A stretch of DNA of 64,000 nt from contig NZ_JARBTM010000007.1 in NCBI RefSeq assembly GCF_029240175.1, forward strand, positions 87,045 to 151,044, given 5' to 3'. The notes beneath the pieces were generated by a model. That model was not told where the DNA came from, ran no database searches, and was given only the letters and a program-made list of their open reading frames with translations. Origin of the DNA: Anaerosolibacter sp. GTDB lineage: Bacteria > Bacillota > Clostridia > Peptostreptococcales > Thermotaleaceae. The translations under genes and the position numbers were made by a program. Shown here piece by piece: positions 34,895-43,479 of this stretch (position 1 is its first letter; every line of letters begins with the position of its first letter).

Positions 34895-36313
34895 TTATAA
34901 TTGAATATTTCTTTCTGCTAAGGATTCTTTCACAAAATCATAAGAAGACTTTGTCTCTTGCACGAGGAAGTCCATATCTGCATCAGAAATTTTCTCGATC
35001 CCCCGTATTTCTAGACAGTTTTTAATATATGATTTTCTGATCTTATCCATATCAAAATCTCTTGCTTTGATTAAGCTTGGATGATTAGGAAGAATAATGT
35101 TTTGTCCTGGTACTTCTTCCTCTGGATTTCCGAAACGAATCTCAATACCATTTTCACGAGCAAAGGATAACTGTGCTTGAATGTGCTTTCCTGCTCCTGT
35201 ATATTCAGTTTCTTGTACAACAATAATCTGATCTTCATTAAGTTCTTGGGCAATACTGAAAGCAGCTGCCAATGAAGTATTGCCAGCGGGACCTCTTTCC
35301 AAGCCTTCAAGCTGGGCTAAAATCTCTGTCATATAGAATACCTCGCCTTGGGATACCGTGACATAGCGATCCATATATCGAAGAGGTCTTGCTGCAGATC
35401 TGGGTACATCTGAGCGGTCAGGCCAAGTAGAAAACGGCATACCAAAGCCTGTATGACCTGTGGTAAAGGACTTTTTGTTGAACTGTTCATCTGATGCCAT
35501 ATGAAGTCCCTGGAGATTGACACTGGCCCCAACAACATTCACACTCTCAGCACCTGCTTTGATTAATCCTCGAGCAGTACCCGTCAAATTACCACCGCCC
35601 GCATTGGTACATACAACAACATCCGGATCTCTACCTATTTTCTCTCTAAACTGTATGGCCAGTTCATATCCAAGGGTTTCAACTCCAGCGATTCCAAAAG
35701 GTGTATATAGGGAAGCATTGAAGTATCCTGTCTCCTCTAATAGTTTTAAGAAGGTATAGAATAGTTCCGGACCAACTGTTAGCTGCACAACTTCTGCACC
35801 ATAGGCTTCACATTTTCTTGCTTTCTCAATGATTTCAGGCTGACCTACACCTTTACTGTCATAGCATTCCTGAACAATGATACACTTTAAACCATGCATA
35901 GCAGCTTGGCTTGCTACGGCAGCACCATAATTTCCGCTGGTGGCAGCAATGACACCCTTATAGCCCAATTTTTTTGCATGGTATACAGCATTGGCAGCCC
36001 GTCTTGCTTTAAAGCTTCCAGATGGATTTGAAGCCTCGTCTTTTATAAAGATTCTTGCGCCTTTGCCTTTTGGGGCCACCTTTCTTGCTAATGCAGTTAG
36101 GTTTTTTAATTCGAGAACAGGTGTATTGCCTACCCCTGTATCTCCTTGAATTTTCTGCATTTCTTCAAGGGTATATCCAGTTTCCCTCATCATCTTTTCA
36201 TAGTCAAAAGCGATGGAGCCAGATTCAAATATAGAATAGTCGATACCGACTGCCTGCTTCATAATTTCATTTCTTCTGGCCATTAGCCCTTGGTAGCTCA
36301 TATCCTTACTCAT
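34895..36313 (-). CDS. ortB: 2-amino-4-oxopentanoate thiolase, PLP subunit
   Basis: A 472-residue PLP protein of the threonine-synthase/cysteine-synthase fold. With OrtA it splits 2-amino-4-oxopentanoate with CoA to D-alanine and acetyl-CoA. Signature parts are FIKDEASNPSGSFKARRA (the Lys in SFKAR holds PLP), IAATSGNYGAAVA and VCTNAGGGNLTGTARG. The start at 36313 follows AGGAGGTG; this ATG overlaps the ortA stop (ATGAGTAA). The further upstream GTG lies inside the ribosome binding site. Confidence 0.95.
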   Translation of the reverse strand: MSKDMSYQGLMARRNEIMKQAVGIDYSIFESGSIAFDYEKMMRETGYTLEEMQKIQGDTGVGNTPVLELKNLTALARKVAPKGKGARIFIKDEASNPSGSFKARRAANAVYHAKKLGYKGVIAATSGNYGAAVASQAAMHGLKCIIVQECYDSKGVGQPEIIEKARKCEAYGAEVVQLTVGPELFYTFLKLLEETGYFNASLYTPFGIAGVETLGYELAIQFREKIGRDPDVVVCTNAGGGNLTGTARGLIKAGAESVNVVGASVNLQGLHMASDEQFNKKSFTTGHTGFGMPFSTWPDRSDVPRSAARPLRYMDRYVTVSQGEVFYMTEILAQLEGLERGPAGNTSLAAAFSIAQELNEDQIIVVQETEYTGAGKHIQAQLSFARENGIEIRFGNPEEEVPGQNIILPNHPSLIKARDFDMDKIRKSYIKNCLEIRGIEKISDADMDFLVQETKSSYDFVKESLAERNIQL

Positions 36314-36614
36314 GAACATCACCTCCTGCTAGTATAGACCTTGCTTGAATACCTATTTGAAGAAGTTCTGGCACAAACTTTCCATAATTGTGGGTATAGG
36401 CTGGATTAATTTCAACTAGCTCTCCCTCAACTCTTCTTCCAGTAATCGTAACAACTTCAACAAATTGACCTATTTCGGCATCTGATTGAATAAATCCTTT
36501 AACCCAGGATTCTAAAGGAACTTTTCTTGTATCATCAGGAACTTGAGGAGCTCTTTCCTCACTTGTTAGGACAATATTATAAATTTTAACCCATTCTCCT
36601 CTATTGGCCTTCAT
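36306..36614 (-). CDS. ortA: 2-amino-4-oxopentanoate thiolase, small subunit
   Basis: A 102-residue small subunit of the ornithine-pathway thiolase. It is beta-rich and includes APQVPDDTRKVPLESWVKGF and NPAYTHNYGKFVPELLQIG, typical of OrtA. It overlaps ortB by 8 bases, which suggests fixed stoichiometry. It follows ord by 9 bases. Confidence 0.94.
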   Translation of the reverse strand: MKANRGEWVKIYNIVLTSEERAPQVPDDTRKVPLESWVKGFIQSDAEIGQFVEVVTITGRRVEGELVEINPAYTHNYGKFVPELLQIGIQARSILAGGDVHE

Positions 36615-36623
36615 AAAATTCGC

Positions 36624-37670
36624 CTACCTTTTTATTAAATCTCTCATGTCGCCCATGATCGCTCTTGGTACTGGTAAATCTAACATTGTTTTTAACCCTG
36701 GATCAGCATTGATTACATGAGGAATCATGTTTACACACATAGCAATAGTTCCAAGTCCACCTTCAACTTCAGGCTTATTGGCCATGTTAATTTCAGGTGT
36801 TCCTTTGATTGTGATATAATCACCAGTCTCAGTACCTTCCATCTCTGGTTCGATTTGCTGCGGATGAATCATATCAATTTTAACTTCACCGTCTACAAAA
36901 CCTTGACCAGTCATATTAACACCAGCTACATTGCCTGCAGCTGCAAATCCATAAGGAGACTTTCTATCTACAGAAGTGACAATTGGCTTCATTTGTTGTT
37001 CGAATTTTTCTACTTTCCAACCAATCGCATCACCAATCATTCTTATTGATTCTGCAAAACCAACATGTCCAGCTAAAGTACCATCTTTTACTCCCTTTTC
37101 AAACTCTTCAACAGTTATGCCCACACCTTGTTCTTCCATTACAGCTGGCCCGAATGGTGATAAACTATTTACACGTTTGGCCTCAATGTGCTCTACATCG
37201 ACCATACAACCAGTTAAGCAAACAACCAATAAATCCATCATAAGGCCCGGATTAATCCCAGTTCCAAGGATTGAGACACCGTTTTCCTTTGCTATTCTAT
37301 CCAGTTCTGCAGCTAACTCAGGATTTTGAGCTTGTGGATAAGCCATTTCTTCTGCAGTCGATACAACATTTACTTTCTTTTCCAATACAGCTTTTAATCT
37401 TGGAAAAGCACTTTTTGTAAATGAATCTGTAGCACAAAGGCAAACATCGCAACTTCCCTCTGTAACAACTTCATCGATATTTGGGTTAATGATTACCTCT
37501 GGGCGGTCTCCTCTCTCTACGCCTAGTACATCATACATACTTCTTCCTACTCGAGCATTATTTCTGTCGCACACACCAACAATGTCAACACCTTTTTTCT
37601 TCAAAAGCATTTTAGCCATACCGCTGCCCATTGCACCAAATCCCCAAATCGCTACTTTTACATTTTCCAT
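36624..37670 (-). CDS. ord: 2,4-diaminopentanoate dehydrogenase
   Basis: A 348-residue NAD(P)-dependent enzyme that oxidatively deaminates 2,4-diaminopentanoate to 2-amino-4-oxopentanoate. The Rossmann motif is VAIWGFGAMGSGMAKMLL at the N-terminus. It belongs to the dihydrodipicolinate-reductase-like fold (GTGINPGLMMDLLVVCLTG in the middle). It is first gene of the operon. ATG follows GGAGGTG, and a sigma-54 promoter lies 48-63 bases upstream. Confidence 0.95.
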   Translation of the reverse strand: MENVKVAIWGFGAMGSGMAKMLLKKKGVDIVGVCDRNNARVGRSMYDVLGVERGDRPEVIINPNIDEVVTEGSCDVCLCATDSFTKSAFPRLKAVLEKKVNVVSTAEEMAYPQAQNPELAAELDRIAKENGVSILGTGINPGLMMDLLVVCLTGCMVDVEHIEAKRVNSLSPFGPAVMEEQGVGITVEEFEKGVKDGTLAGHVGFAESIRMIGDAIGWKVEKFEQQMKPIVTSVDRKSPYGFAAAGNVAGVNMTGQGFVDGEVKIDMIHPQQIEPEMEGTETGDYITIKGTPEINMANKPEVEGGLGTIAMCVNMIPHVINADPGLKTMLDLPVPRAIMGDMRDLIKR

Positions 37671-37717
37671 TATATAGACACCTCCAAATTATTAAATGAT
37701 TCAACACTCCCTTAATA

Positions 37718-37733
37718 TGCAAAATCCCTGCCA
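37718..37733 (-). promoter_or_regulatory. Sigma-54 (-24/-12) promoter of the ornithine operon
   Basis: Read leftward, TGGCAGGGATTTTGCA: GG at -24 and GC at -12 are spaced exactly as in the RpoN consensus TGGCACG-N4-TTGCW. The only core change is C to G at the sixth base. The predicted start is near 37706, 35 bases before the ord ATG. The next gene upstream encodes a sigma-54 activator. Confidence 0.88.
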
Positions 37734-37860
37734 ATATTTTTTGTTTGATTTGAGGAAATATCCATTAAATATTCAGAAATCACGCATACTTCGATAAAAT
37801 TATGCATTTTTATGCCATTTATACGCTTATAGCTGTAATCAGTCTATGAAAAAGAATAGA

Positions 37861-37924
37861 AACCATAGTAAAACGCAAAAATATTTGCACTTGCATGCAA
37901 ATATTTTTGCGTTTTACTATGGTT
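37861..37924 (-). promoter_or_regulatory. 29-bp perfect inverted repeat between activator and operon
   Basis: AACCATAGTAAAACGCAAAA... (37861-37889) and its exact complement (37896-37924) surround a 6-base loop. The right arm covers the activator gene's stop codon. Each arm contains the 14-mer GCAAAAATATTTGC, itself a near-palindrome. It may act as terminator of the activator gene, as upstream binding site for the activator, or both. The sigma-54 promoter is about 130-150 bases downstream, a usual distance for an enhancer site. Confidence 0.7.
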
Positions 37925-39311
37925 GAATATCAAATCTTTTCAACTTATGCTGAAGGGTTTGTCTCTTAATACCTAATTTTTCAGACGCTTTGCTGATGTT
38001 GTTATTACAGTCTTTTAGTGCTCTCAAGATAAAATCTTTCTCTATTTTTTCAAGAGTCTTTGTTAAATCCTGGGAAGGGAGAGAATCTTGTTTTTGATAA
38101 TGTGCAAATATTTTTGCATTCGTTTGTGGAGGGAAATGCTCTTTTTCCAAAATTTCTTCTTTTTCAATAATATTCATTGCACCTTCGATGGTATTTTCTA
38201 ATTCCCGTACATTCCCTGGCCATCGATATTCTTGAAATGCTTCCAAAACCAAAGGGTCTATATTTTGAACATTCTTCAATAATTTCCTATTGTATTTTTT
38301 TATAAACCACCTAACCAATAACTCAATATCATCTTTCCGCTCTCTTAATGGTGGGAGAATGATAGGAATTACATTTAGCCTATAAAATAAATCTTTTCTA
38401 AGGTTTCCTTTATCAATGGCTTCATATGGGTCTTGGTTGGTACTTGCAATGATTCTGACATCGATTGGAATATCTTTTATACCTCCTACCCTTCGCACAT
38501 ATCCTTCTTGTAATACCCTTAGCAGTTTAGATTGCAGCTGTAACCCCATGGAATTCATTTCATCTAGAAAAATAGTTCCACCATTGGCTTGCTCAAAAAG
38601 ACCTGGGCGATCAATAGCACCTGTAAATCCACCTTTTGAGGTCCCAAATAAAATTCCTTCCAAGAGAGACTCGGGAAGTGCTGCACAATTTTGAGGTATA
38701 AAGGGTTTGCCAGCCCGATGGCTTCCATAATGAATACTTTGGGCCACTAACTCTTTGCCAGTACCTGTTTCTCCATAGATTAAAACACTTGAAGATGACA
38801 GAGCAGCTTTTTTTGCATACAAAACAGCCTTCACAAATTCGGTACTATTACCAATCATGCTTTCAAAGGTAAATTTTCTAATCTTGTTTCCCTCTTGCTT
38901 GTCAGGCTTGGACAGCTTGAGTTGAAGTGTCATGATCTGTTCTGATAGCTGCTTGATCTTTGTAATGTTTTTTGAAATCTCCAAAGCACCTACCTTCTTA
39001 TCTTGAAAATAAACGGGTACGGTTGTATTAATGGTGGTTATTTCCTTATGATGATTATTCAAATAAGTTTGAGGCCGATCAATCAACTTTTCTTCAGTTC
39101 TTAAAACTCGAAGCAATGTGCTGCTTTCGTGATCTAAACTAGGAAAAACATCGAGGAGAGGTTTATTGACTACTTCGTCAGCATCCATGCCTTCGAGCTC
39201 AGCCATGGCTTTATTGTATATCATCGTACGTCCATTTTCATCTATTACGTGTACACCTTCATCTATTGTTTGTAAAACAATCTTTAAAATTTCATATATA
39301 TAAGGCTGCAT
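37917..39311 (-). CDS. Sigma-54-dependent transcriptional activator (PAS, AAA+, Fis HTH)
   Basis: About 464 residues: a PAS domain (residues about 5-115, VHVIDENGRTMIYNKAMAEL), an AAA+ core (about 140-380) with GETGTGKELVAQSIH (Walker A) and GGTIFLDEMNSM (Walker B), and a C-terminal Fis-type HTH (NISKASEKLGIKRQTLQHKL). The sigma-54 contact loop reads GGFTGA instead of GAFTGA. The start was placed at the ATG at 39311, after AAAGGTGG. It likely senses a metabolite through PAS and activates the ornithine operon next to it. Confidence in the family is high; the target is inferred. Confidence 0.92.
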   Translation of the reverse strand: MQPYIYEILKIVLQTIDEGVHVIDENGRTMIYNKAMAELEGMDADEVVNKPLLDVFPSLDHESSTLLRVLRTEEKLIDRPQTYLNNHHKEITTINTTVPVYFQDKKVGALEISKNITKIKQLSEQIMTLQLKLSKPDKQEGNKIRKFTFESMIGNSTEFVKAVLYAKKAALSSSSVLIYGETGTGKELVAQSIHYGSHRAGKPFIPQNCAALPESLLEGILFGTSKGGFTGAIDRPGLFEQANGGTIFLDEMNSMGLQLQSKLLRVLQEGYVRRVGGIKDIPIDVRIIASTNQDPYEAIDKGNLRKDLFYRLNVIPIILPPLRERKDDIELLVRWFIKKYNRKLLKNVQNIDPLVLEAFQEYRWPGNVRELENTIEGAMNIIEKEEILEKEHFPPQTNAKIFAHYQKQDSLPSQDLTKTLEKIEKDFILRALKDCNNNISKASEKLGIKRQTLQHKLKRFDIQP

Positions 39312-39381
39312 AGTCCCCACCTTTCTTCTTCAAACCTTACAGTTCCCAGCTGCTTATATGAATATTCTTGTTTATCATGGA

Positions 39382-39414
39382 AAAGCTCTGAATTAGATAT
39401 CTATTCAGAGCTTT
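39382..39414 (-). terminator. Hairpin after glyA
   Basis: AAAGCTCTGAAT / ATTCAGAGCTTT, 15 bases past the glyA stop, followed leftward by TTCCATG. A probable terminator separating glyA from the activator gene. Confidence 0.65.
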
Positions 39415-39428
39415 GTTTTCTTTCCATT

Positions 39429-40661
39429 TTAGCGGTAGAGAGGAAACCTTTGACATAACCCTTGGACCTTTTCTTTAATAGCTTCCGTTGATACTTTATT
39501 TTCTATTGCTAACGAAATAATCTCTGCGATCTCTATCATTTCATTCTCTTTCATGCCCCTAGTGGTCATAGCTGGAGTTCCAATTCTTATGCCACTGGTA
39601 ACAAAAGGACTCTGAGGATCGAATGGAATTGTATTCTTATTAACAGTGATCCCAATTTCATCTAAGCATTTCTCAGCATCTTTTCCAGTAATACTTTTAT
39701 TTCTCAGGTCTACGAGTATCAAATGATTATCTGTCCCACCTGATACTAGTTCGAATCCATGATCTATTAAACTATTCGCAAGTTTTACTGCATTGGCTAC
39801 GATTTGTTTCTGATAAGCTTGGAAGGAGTGTTCCATTGCCTCTTTAAAACTTACTGCTTTTGCTGCTATCACGTGCATAAGAGGACCTCCTTGGGTACCT
39901 GGGAAAATCGCCTTATCTATCTTTTCTGCAAATTCAGCCTTGCACAGTATAGCTCCGCCACGGGGACCTCGTAAAGTCTTATGGGTTGTTGTTGTGACGA
40001 AATGGGCATGTTCACATGGATTCTCGTGGAGACCAGCAGCAACCAAACCCGCTATATGGGCCATATCTACCATAAGATAAGCTCCAACCTCATCAGCTAT
40101 TTGTCTAAATCTCTTAAAATCAATTTTTCTTGGGTAAGCACTGGCTCCTGCAACGATTAGTTTTGGTTTCACATTTATTGCAGTATCCCTCACTTCTTCA
40201 TAATTTATAAGACCTGTGTTTTGATCTACACCATATGCTACAAAATTATAATACTTTCCAGATAAATTCACCGGACTCCCATGGGTTAAGTGGCCTCCGT
40301 GGGATAAATTCATTCCAAGCACGGTATCACCGGGTTTAAGCATTGCAAAGTAGACTGCCAAATTGGCATTGGCACCAGAGTGAGGTTGTACGTTAGCATG
40401 TTCTGCGTGAAATAACTCTTTTAATCGATTTCTGGCTAAATCTTCGATAACGTCTACATGCTCGCATCCGCCATAATATCTTTTAGCAGGATAACCTTCT
40501 GCATATTTATTGGTTAATTGACTGCCCATGGCTTCCATCACTGCATAACTGACAAAATTTTCAGAAGCAATCAATTCAATTTTGTCTTGCTGCCTATGTA
40601 CCTCTTTTTTTAACGCCTCATAGATTTCTGAATCAAAAGTCTTCAAATGTTCAAAATTCAT
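39429..40661 (-). CDS. glyA: Serine hydroxymethyltransferase
   Basis: A 410-residue PLP enzyme that interconverts serine and glycine with tetrahydrofolate. The PLP lysine is in [15 protein letters not shown]. Other conserved parts are [20 protein letters not shown] and [15 protein letters not shown]. The start was set at the ATG at 40661 after AAAGGGGAAGG; 17 upstream codons lack a signal. It is monocistronic, divergent from the threonine/serine exporter genes, which share one-carbon amino acids with it. Confidence 0.96.
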   Translation of the reverse strand: MNFEHLKTFDSEIYEALKKEVHRQQDKIELIASENFVSYAVMEAMGSQLTNKYAEGYPAKRYYGGCEHVDVIEDLARNRLKELFHAEHANVQPHSGANANLAVYFAMLKPGDTVLGMNLSHGGHLTHGSPVNLSGKYYNFVAYGVDQNTGLINYEEVRDTAINVKPKLIVAGASAYPRKIDFKRFRQIADEVGAYLMVDMAHIAGLVAAGLHENPCEHAHFVTTTTHKTLRGPRGGAILCKAEFAEKIDKAIFPGTQGGPLMHVIAAKAVSFKEAMEHSFQAYQKQIVANAVKLANSLIDHGFELVSGGTDNHLILVDLRNKSITGKDAEKCLDEIGITVNKNTIPFDPQSPFVTSGIRIGTPAMTTRGMKENEMIEIAEIISLAIENKVSTEAIKEKVQGLCQRFPLYR

Positions 40662-40722
40662 TTTACCTTCCCCTTTCTTAAGTGCGTTTTTAATGAATGA
40701 AGATATTTGCATTTCATAACAT

Positions 40723-40751
40723 TATATAGATTTTTTATATTATGTTGTCAA
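40723..40751 (-). promoter_or_regulatory. Promoter of glyA
   Basis: Read leftward, TTGACA (40751-40746), 17 bases, TATATA (40728-40723); a TATAAT is also present two bases further on. About 60 bases before the glyA start. Confidence 0.65.
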
Positions 40752-40842
40752 TATACCCGTTTGTTGCCCAACTATATTATATTTTTTTAAAAATTATATG
40801 GCAACTTTTTCTTATCTTATATATTTTGTTCTACAAGGGTAA

Positions 40843-40871
40843 TTGTAACTCCTTTTTAACTTTGATATAAT
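40843..40871 (+). promoter_or_regulatory. Promoter of the exporter genes
   Basis: TTGTAA (40843-40848), 17 bases, TATAAT (40866-40871), 25 bases before the TTG start of the exporter gene. Confidence 0.65.
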
Positions 40872-40895
40872 TTTTGAAATAAGGGAGTGATTTAT

Positions 40896-41678
40896 TTGAA
40901 AGCTGATCGAAGAAGGGTGCTAGCCCTTGCTGTATGCGCAGGAGAAATAATGCTAAAAAATGGTGCTGAAACTTATCGTGTTGAGGATACAATCGTAAGA
41001 ATATGCAAGGCATATGGGATTTCTAATGTAGAATCCTTTGTTACGCCCACTGGCATCTTTGTAACTGTAGATTATGAAAATGGCAGCGATGAGCCAATTA
41101 CATTTATCAAAAGAATTAAGACCAGAACCATAGATTTGAACAAAGTGTCAAAGGTGAACACTTTTTCTCGAAGCTTGATGGACACTAGATATTCTATAGA
41201 AAATGGCCTAAGAATCCTTAAAGATATTGAAAGCTATCCTACATATCCTAAGTATATCCGGGTGTTTTGTGCAGGACTTGCTTCCTCTTTTTTTGGTGCG
41301 CTCTTAGGCGCCGGTATCCTTGATTTTCTAAGTTCATTTACGATCTCAATGATTGTGTTTCTTGCTGTAAATTATCTTGAACGCCACCAAGCTAATTTTT
41401 TTATTCAAAATGCCCTAGGTAGTGCTATTGCATCTTTGTTAGCCTTATTGTTTGTCTACTTAGGATTTGGTATAAATCTTGATAAAATCATCATTAGTTC
41501 TATCATGATTTTACTGCCAGGTGTTGCCATAACCAATGCTGTCCGAGACTCCATATCTGGCGACTTGATTTCTGGTACTGCTAGGGGTGTTGAAGCCTTA
41601 ATCACAGCCATATCTATCGCTTCAGGTGTGGGTATTATTATGAATTTATGGATTCATTCGTTAGGAGGTCGGTTTTAA
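40896..41678 (+). CDS. Threonine/serine exporter, larger subunit (ThrE N-terminal type)
   Basis: About 260 residues. The N-terminal soluble part has the ThrE signature ALAVCAGEIMLKNGAETYRVEDT, then a polytopic part with about five membrane segments (GLASSFFGALLGAGILDFL and later). In Corynebacterium ThrE is one protein; in Firmicutes it is split in two, as here. TTG at 40896 follows AAGGGAG at 8 bases; the GTG nine bases earlier overlaps that site. Its stop overlaps the next start by one base. Confidence 0.87.
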   Translation: MKADRRRVLALAVCAGEIMLKNGAETYRVEDTIVRICKAYGISNVESFVTPTGIFVTVDYENGSDEPITFIKRIKTRTIDLNKVSKVNTFSRSLMDTRYSIENGLRILKDIESYPTYPKYIRVFCAGLASSFFGALLGAGILDFLSSFTISMIVFLAVNYLERHQANFFIQNALGSAIASLLALLFVYLGFGINLDKIIISSIMILLPGVAITNAVRDSISGDLISGTARGVEALITAISIASGVGIIMNLWIHSLGGRF

Positions 41679-42103
41679 TGTTGACTCAATTTATATATGC
41701 ATACATTTCTACTGTGGGATTTAGCTTACTTTTTAATATTCCTAAGAGTGCTATCTTAAAATCTGCCATGGTGGGTGCCCTAGGCTGGCTCATTTACTCC
41801 GAAGTCCATCAATTTTCCCAGTCTGCTATTCTTTCCACTTTTTTAGGCGCATGTGTAGTATCGGTCCTTAGTGAAATATTTGCCCGGAAATTTAAAGAAG
41901 CCGTAACAGTTTTTGTCATTCCTGGAATTCTTCCATTGGTACCAGGCTCAGGTATGTACAATACCATGTTGGCACTTATTCAACAGAATTTTAGTACAGC
42001 TGCTTTGATAGGTAGTGAAACGATCTTTATTGCAGGCAGTATCGCTGTGGCAATTCTGTTGGTTTCCTCTTTTACACGTCTGATTTTTCTTAAAAAAATA
42101 TAG
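41678..42103 (+). CDS. Threonine/serine exporter, smaller subunit (DUF3815/ThrE C-terminal type)
   Basis: About 141 residues with four to five membrane segments, including FSLLFNIPKSAILKSAMVGA and VTVFVIPGILPLVPGSGMYN, the hallmark of the ThrE C-terminal half. The start at 41678 follows GGAGGT, and its A is the last base of the previous stop. The last codon lies inside a hairpin shared with the convergent thioredoxin gene. Confidence 0.87.
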   Translation: MLTQFIYAYISTVGFSLLFNIPKSAILKSAMVGALGWLIYSEVHQFSQSAILSTFLGACVVSVLSEIFARKFKEAVTVFVIPGILPLVPGSGMYNTMLALIQQNFSTAALIGSETIFIAGSIAVAILLVSSFTRLIFLKKI

Positions 42104-42122
42104 AGACGGTTTCGTCTCTATA
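42099..42122. terminator. Convergent hairpin holding both stop codons
   Basis: TATAGAGACG and CGTCTCTATA form a 10-bp stem with a GTTT loop. TAG of the exporter (42101-42103) and TAG of thioredoxin (42120-42118) lie in opposite arms. Leftward it is followed by TTTTTTTAAG, so it is a good terminator for thioredoxin. Confidence 0.75.
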
Positions 42123-42447
42123 AAATTTCATCAATCATCTTTATGAATTCACCCTTCGAATAGGCACCATTCAAACGATTCTTCTGATCTCCATCTTTGT
42201 ACATTAAAATCGTTGGAATACTCATTACTTTAAACTTTCTTGCCAATTCCCTTTGACCATCTACATTTACCTTACATATTTTGATCTTCCCTTGATATTC
42301 ATTTGCTAATTCATCCATAATAGGACCTATCGTTTGACATGGTCCACACCAATCTGCATAGAAATCAACAACTACAGGTATAGAAGAATTTAAAACTTCA
42401 GCCTCATAATTCTCTGCATTCACCATTATTACATGCTCACTATTCAA
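42118..42447 (-). CDS. Thioredoxin
   Basis: About 109 residues with the WCGPC active site in VDFYADWCGPCQTIGP and the cis-Pro in KVMSIPTILMYKDG. It reduces protein disulfides in the cytoplasm. The start appears to be TTG at 42447, 8 bases after GGAG; the ATG six codons upstream overlaps the ribosome binding site. It follows the RseC-type gene, which may share redox function. Confidence 0.92.
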   Translation of the reverse strand: MNSEHVIMVNAENYEAEVLNSSIPVVVDFYADWCGPCQTIGPIMDELANEYQGKIKICKVNVDGQRELARKFKVMSIPTILMYKDGDQKNRLNGAYSKGEFIKMIDEIL

Positions 42448-42476
42448 AGAAAGCGCTCCTTTCAAATGAAGAACCT

Positions 42477-42905
42477 TTAATCTAATATTCTAGTGACAAT
42501 TGGAACATATTTTTTATCTTTATTAAATGTACCTTCAAAACGTTTTATCATTAAATACGCGATTACTGTCAGACCAAAACCTATGCCTGCAGCATATACC
42601 TCAACGTTTTCTTGTACCCCGATCGTATTTAGTACATAGCTCCCTACACCAATTCCCAAAACCAAAGCCAATAATGGAATAACATATATGATAAATGCTG
42701 CACCCATGACGTTTTGGGTTTCCATATTCACTTCAACAATATCACCTGGTTTTGCACCTATCTCATTCATAGCAACAATATTTAATTCCATATTTTCTTT
42801 TCCATGTTGACACGCTCCGCAATCTCCACATGCCGAATGTTTTTTCATATGAACCTTTGCCTTGTTACCATTTATGGTTTCAATGACAGTTCCTGTCTGA
42901 ATCAT
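42477..42905 (-). CDS. RseC/MucC-family membrane protein
   Basis: A 142-residue protein of the SoxR-reducing system RseC family. The N-terminal part has a cysteine cluster HSACGDCGACQHGKEN (CxxCxxC), then two membrane segments (FIIYVIPLLALVLGIGVGSYV and VYAAGIGFGLTVIAYLMI). In clostridia, the family occurs near electron-transfer genes. An ATG at 42905 follows AGGTGATATAG. It precedes thioredoxin by 30 bases, so the two are probably co-transcribed. Confidence 0.87.
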   Translation of the reverse strand: MIQTGTVIETINGNKAKVHMKKHSACGDCGACQHGKENMELNIVAMNEIGAKPGDIVEVNMETQNVMGAAFIIYVIPLLALVLGIGVGSYVLNTIGVQENVEVYAAGIGFGLTVIAYLMIKRFEGTFNKDKKYVPIVTRILD

Positions 42906-43096
42906 CTATATCACCTCGTATCCTGAATATTATAGTATCTAAGCTTAAACCTTAATCACGCTCTAATAAAATTATACCGTAAATATGTCTGTAATCAAAG
43001 TACTAAGTTTGACACTCTCCTATTCAGTCTATACCACTTTATTTACCGACTTAATCATGTGGAGTCGATATTTAAGCTCAGGCAAAAAATATTTAT

Positions 43097-43396
43097 TTAG
43101 GCATTACAACGGCCGCAATTTATACAGTTTTCTAGTTTACCTACCAGGTCTGAACTGGCTCTTTTTGAGAAAATACAGGGTATGTCCATACTTTTTGTTT
43201 GTTCTTTAATGATTTCTGTTAATCTATGTTCAATGAAATCATATAATACGATGACCATGTCTACATTGCTTGGAACTGACATTTTCCGCATTCCTTTTTT
43301 GCGTCCAGACCAATGAATATAGTCATTGATTCCTTTTTCTTGTAATACATCTGGAATATTTCCCAGACGATCCCCGCCCACGATTAATGCTGTCAT
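43097..43396 (-). CDS. DUF2325 family protein under a Fur box
   Basis: A 99-residue DUF2325 protein. It opens MTALIVGGDRLGNIPDVL, has the middle VDMVIVLYDFIEHRL, and ends with the motif CINCGRC, a CxxCxxC tail suited to metal or cluster binding. The function of the family is unknown. The ATG follows AGGAAGTG. A near-perfect Fur-type operator overlaps the -10 of its promoter, so it is most likely induced when iron (or a related metal) is scarce. Confidence 0.87.
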   Translation of the reverse strand: MTALIVGGDRLGNIPDVLQEKGINDYIHWSGRKKGMRKMSVPSNVDMVIVLYDFIEHRLTEIIKEQTKSMDIPCIFSKRASSDLVGKLENCINCGRCNA

Positions 43397-43433
43397 ATTT
43401 TCACTTCCTATTCTTTCGTTTAATTATAATATT

Positions 43434-43452
43434 GATAATGATTATCATTATT
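43434..43452 (-). promoter_or_regulatory. Fur box
   Basis: Read leftward, AATAATGATAATCATTATC matches the 19-bp Fur consensus GATAATGATAATCATTATC at 18 positions. It overlaps the -10 hexamer of the DUF2325 promoter, the position expected for repression. Confidence 0.88.
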
Positions 43453-43479
43453 ATAATATAATTTACACAATTTTGTCAA
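43450..43479 (-). promoter_or_regulatory. Promoter of the DUF2325 gene
   Basis: Read leftward, TTGACA (43479-43474), 18 bases, TATAAT (43455-43450). The -35 abuts the aspS terminator, and the -10 is covered by the Fur box. Confidence 0.78.

Noticed and set aside
40672..40740. A glycine or folate-type riboswitch before glyA
   Set aside because: The leader is short and AT-rich with no conserved riboswitch core; a normal promoter is there.
42985..43209. A 74-codon rightward frame overlapping the DUF2325 gene
   Set aside because: No ribosome binding site; half of it is antisense to the DUF2325 gene, and its composition is that of noncoding AT-rich DNA.
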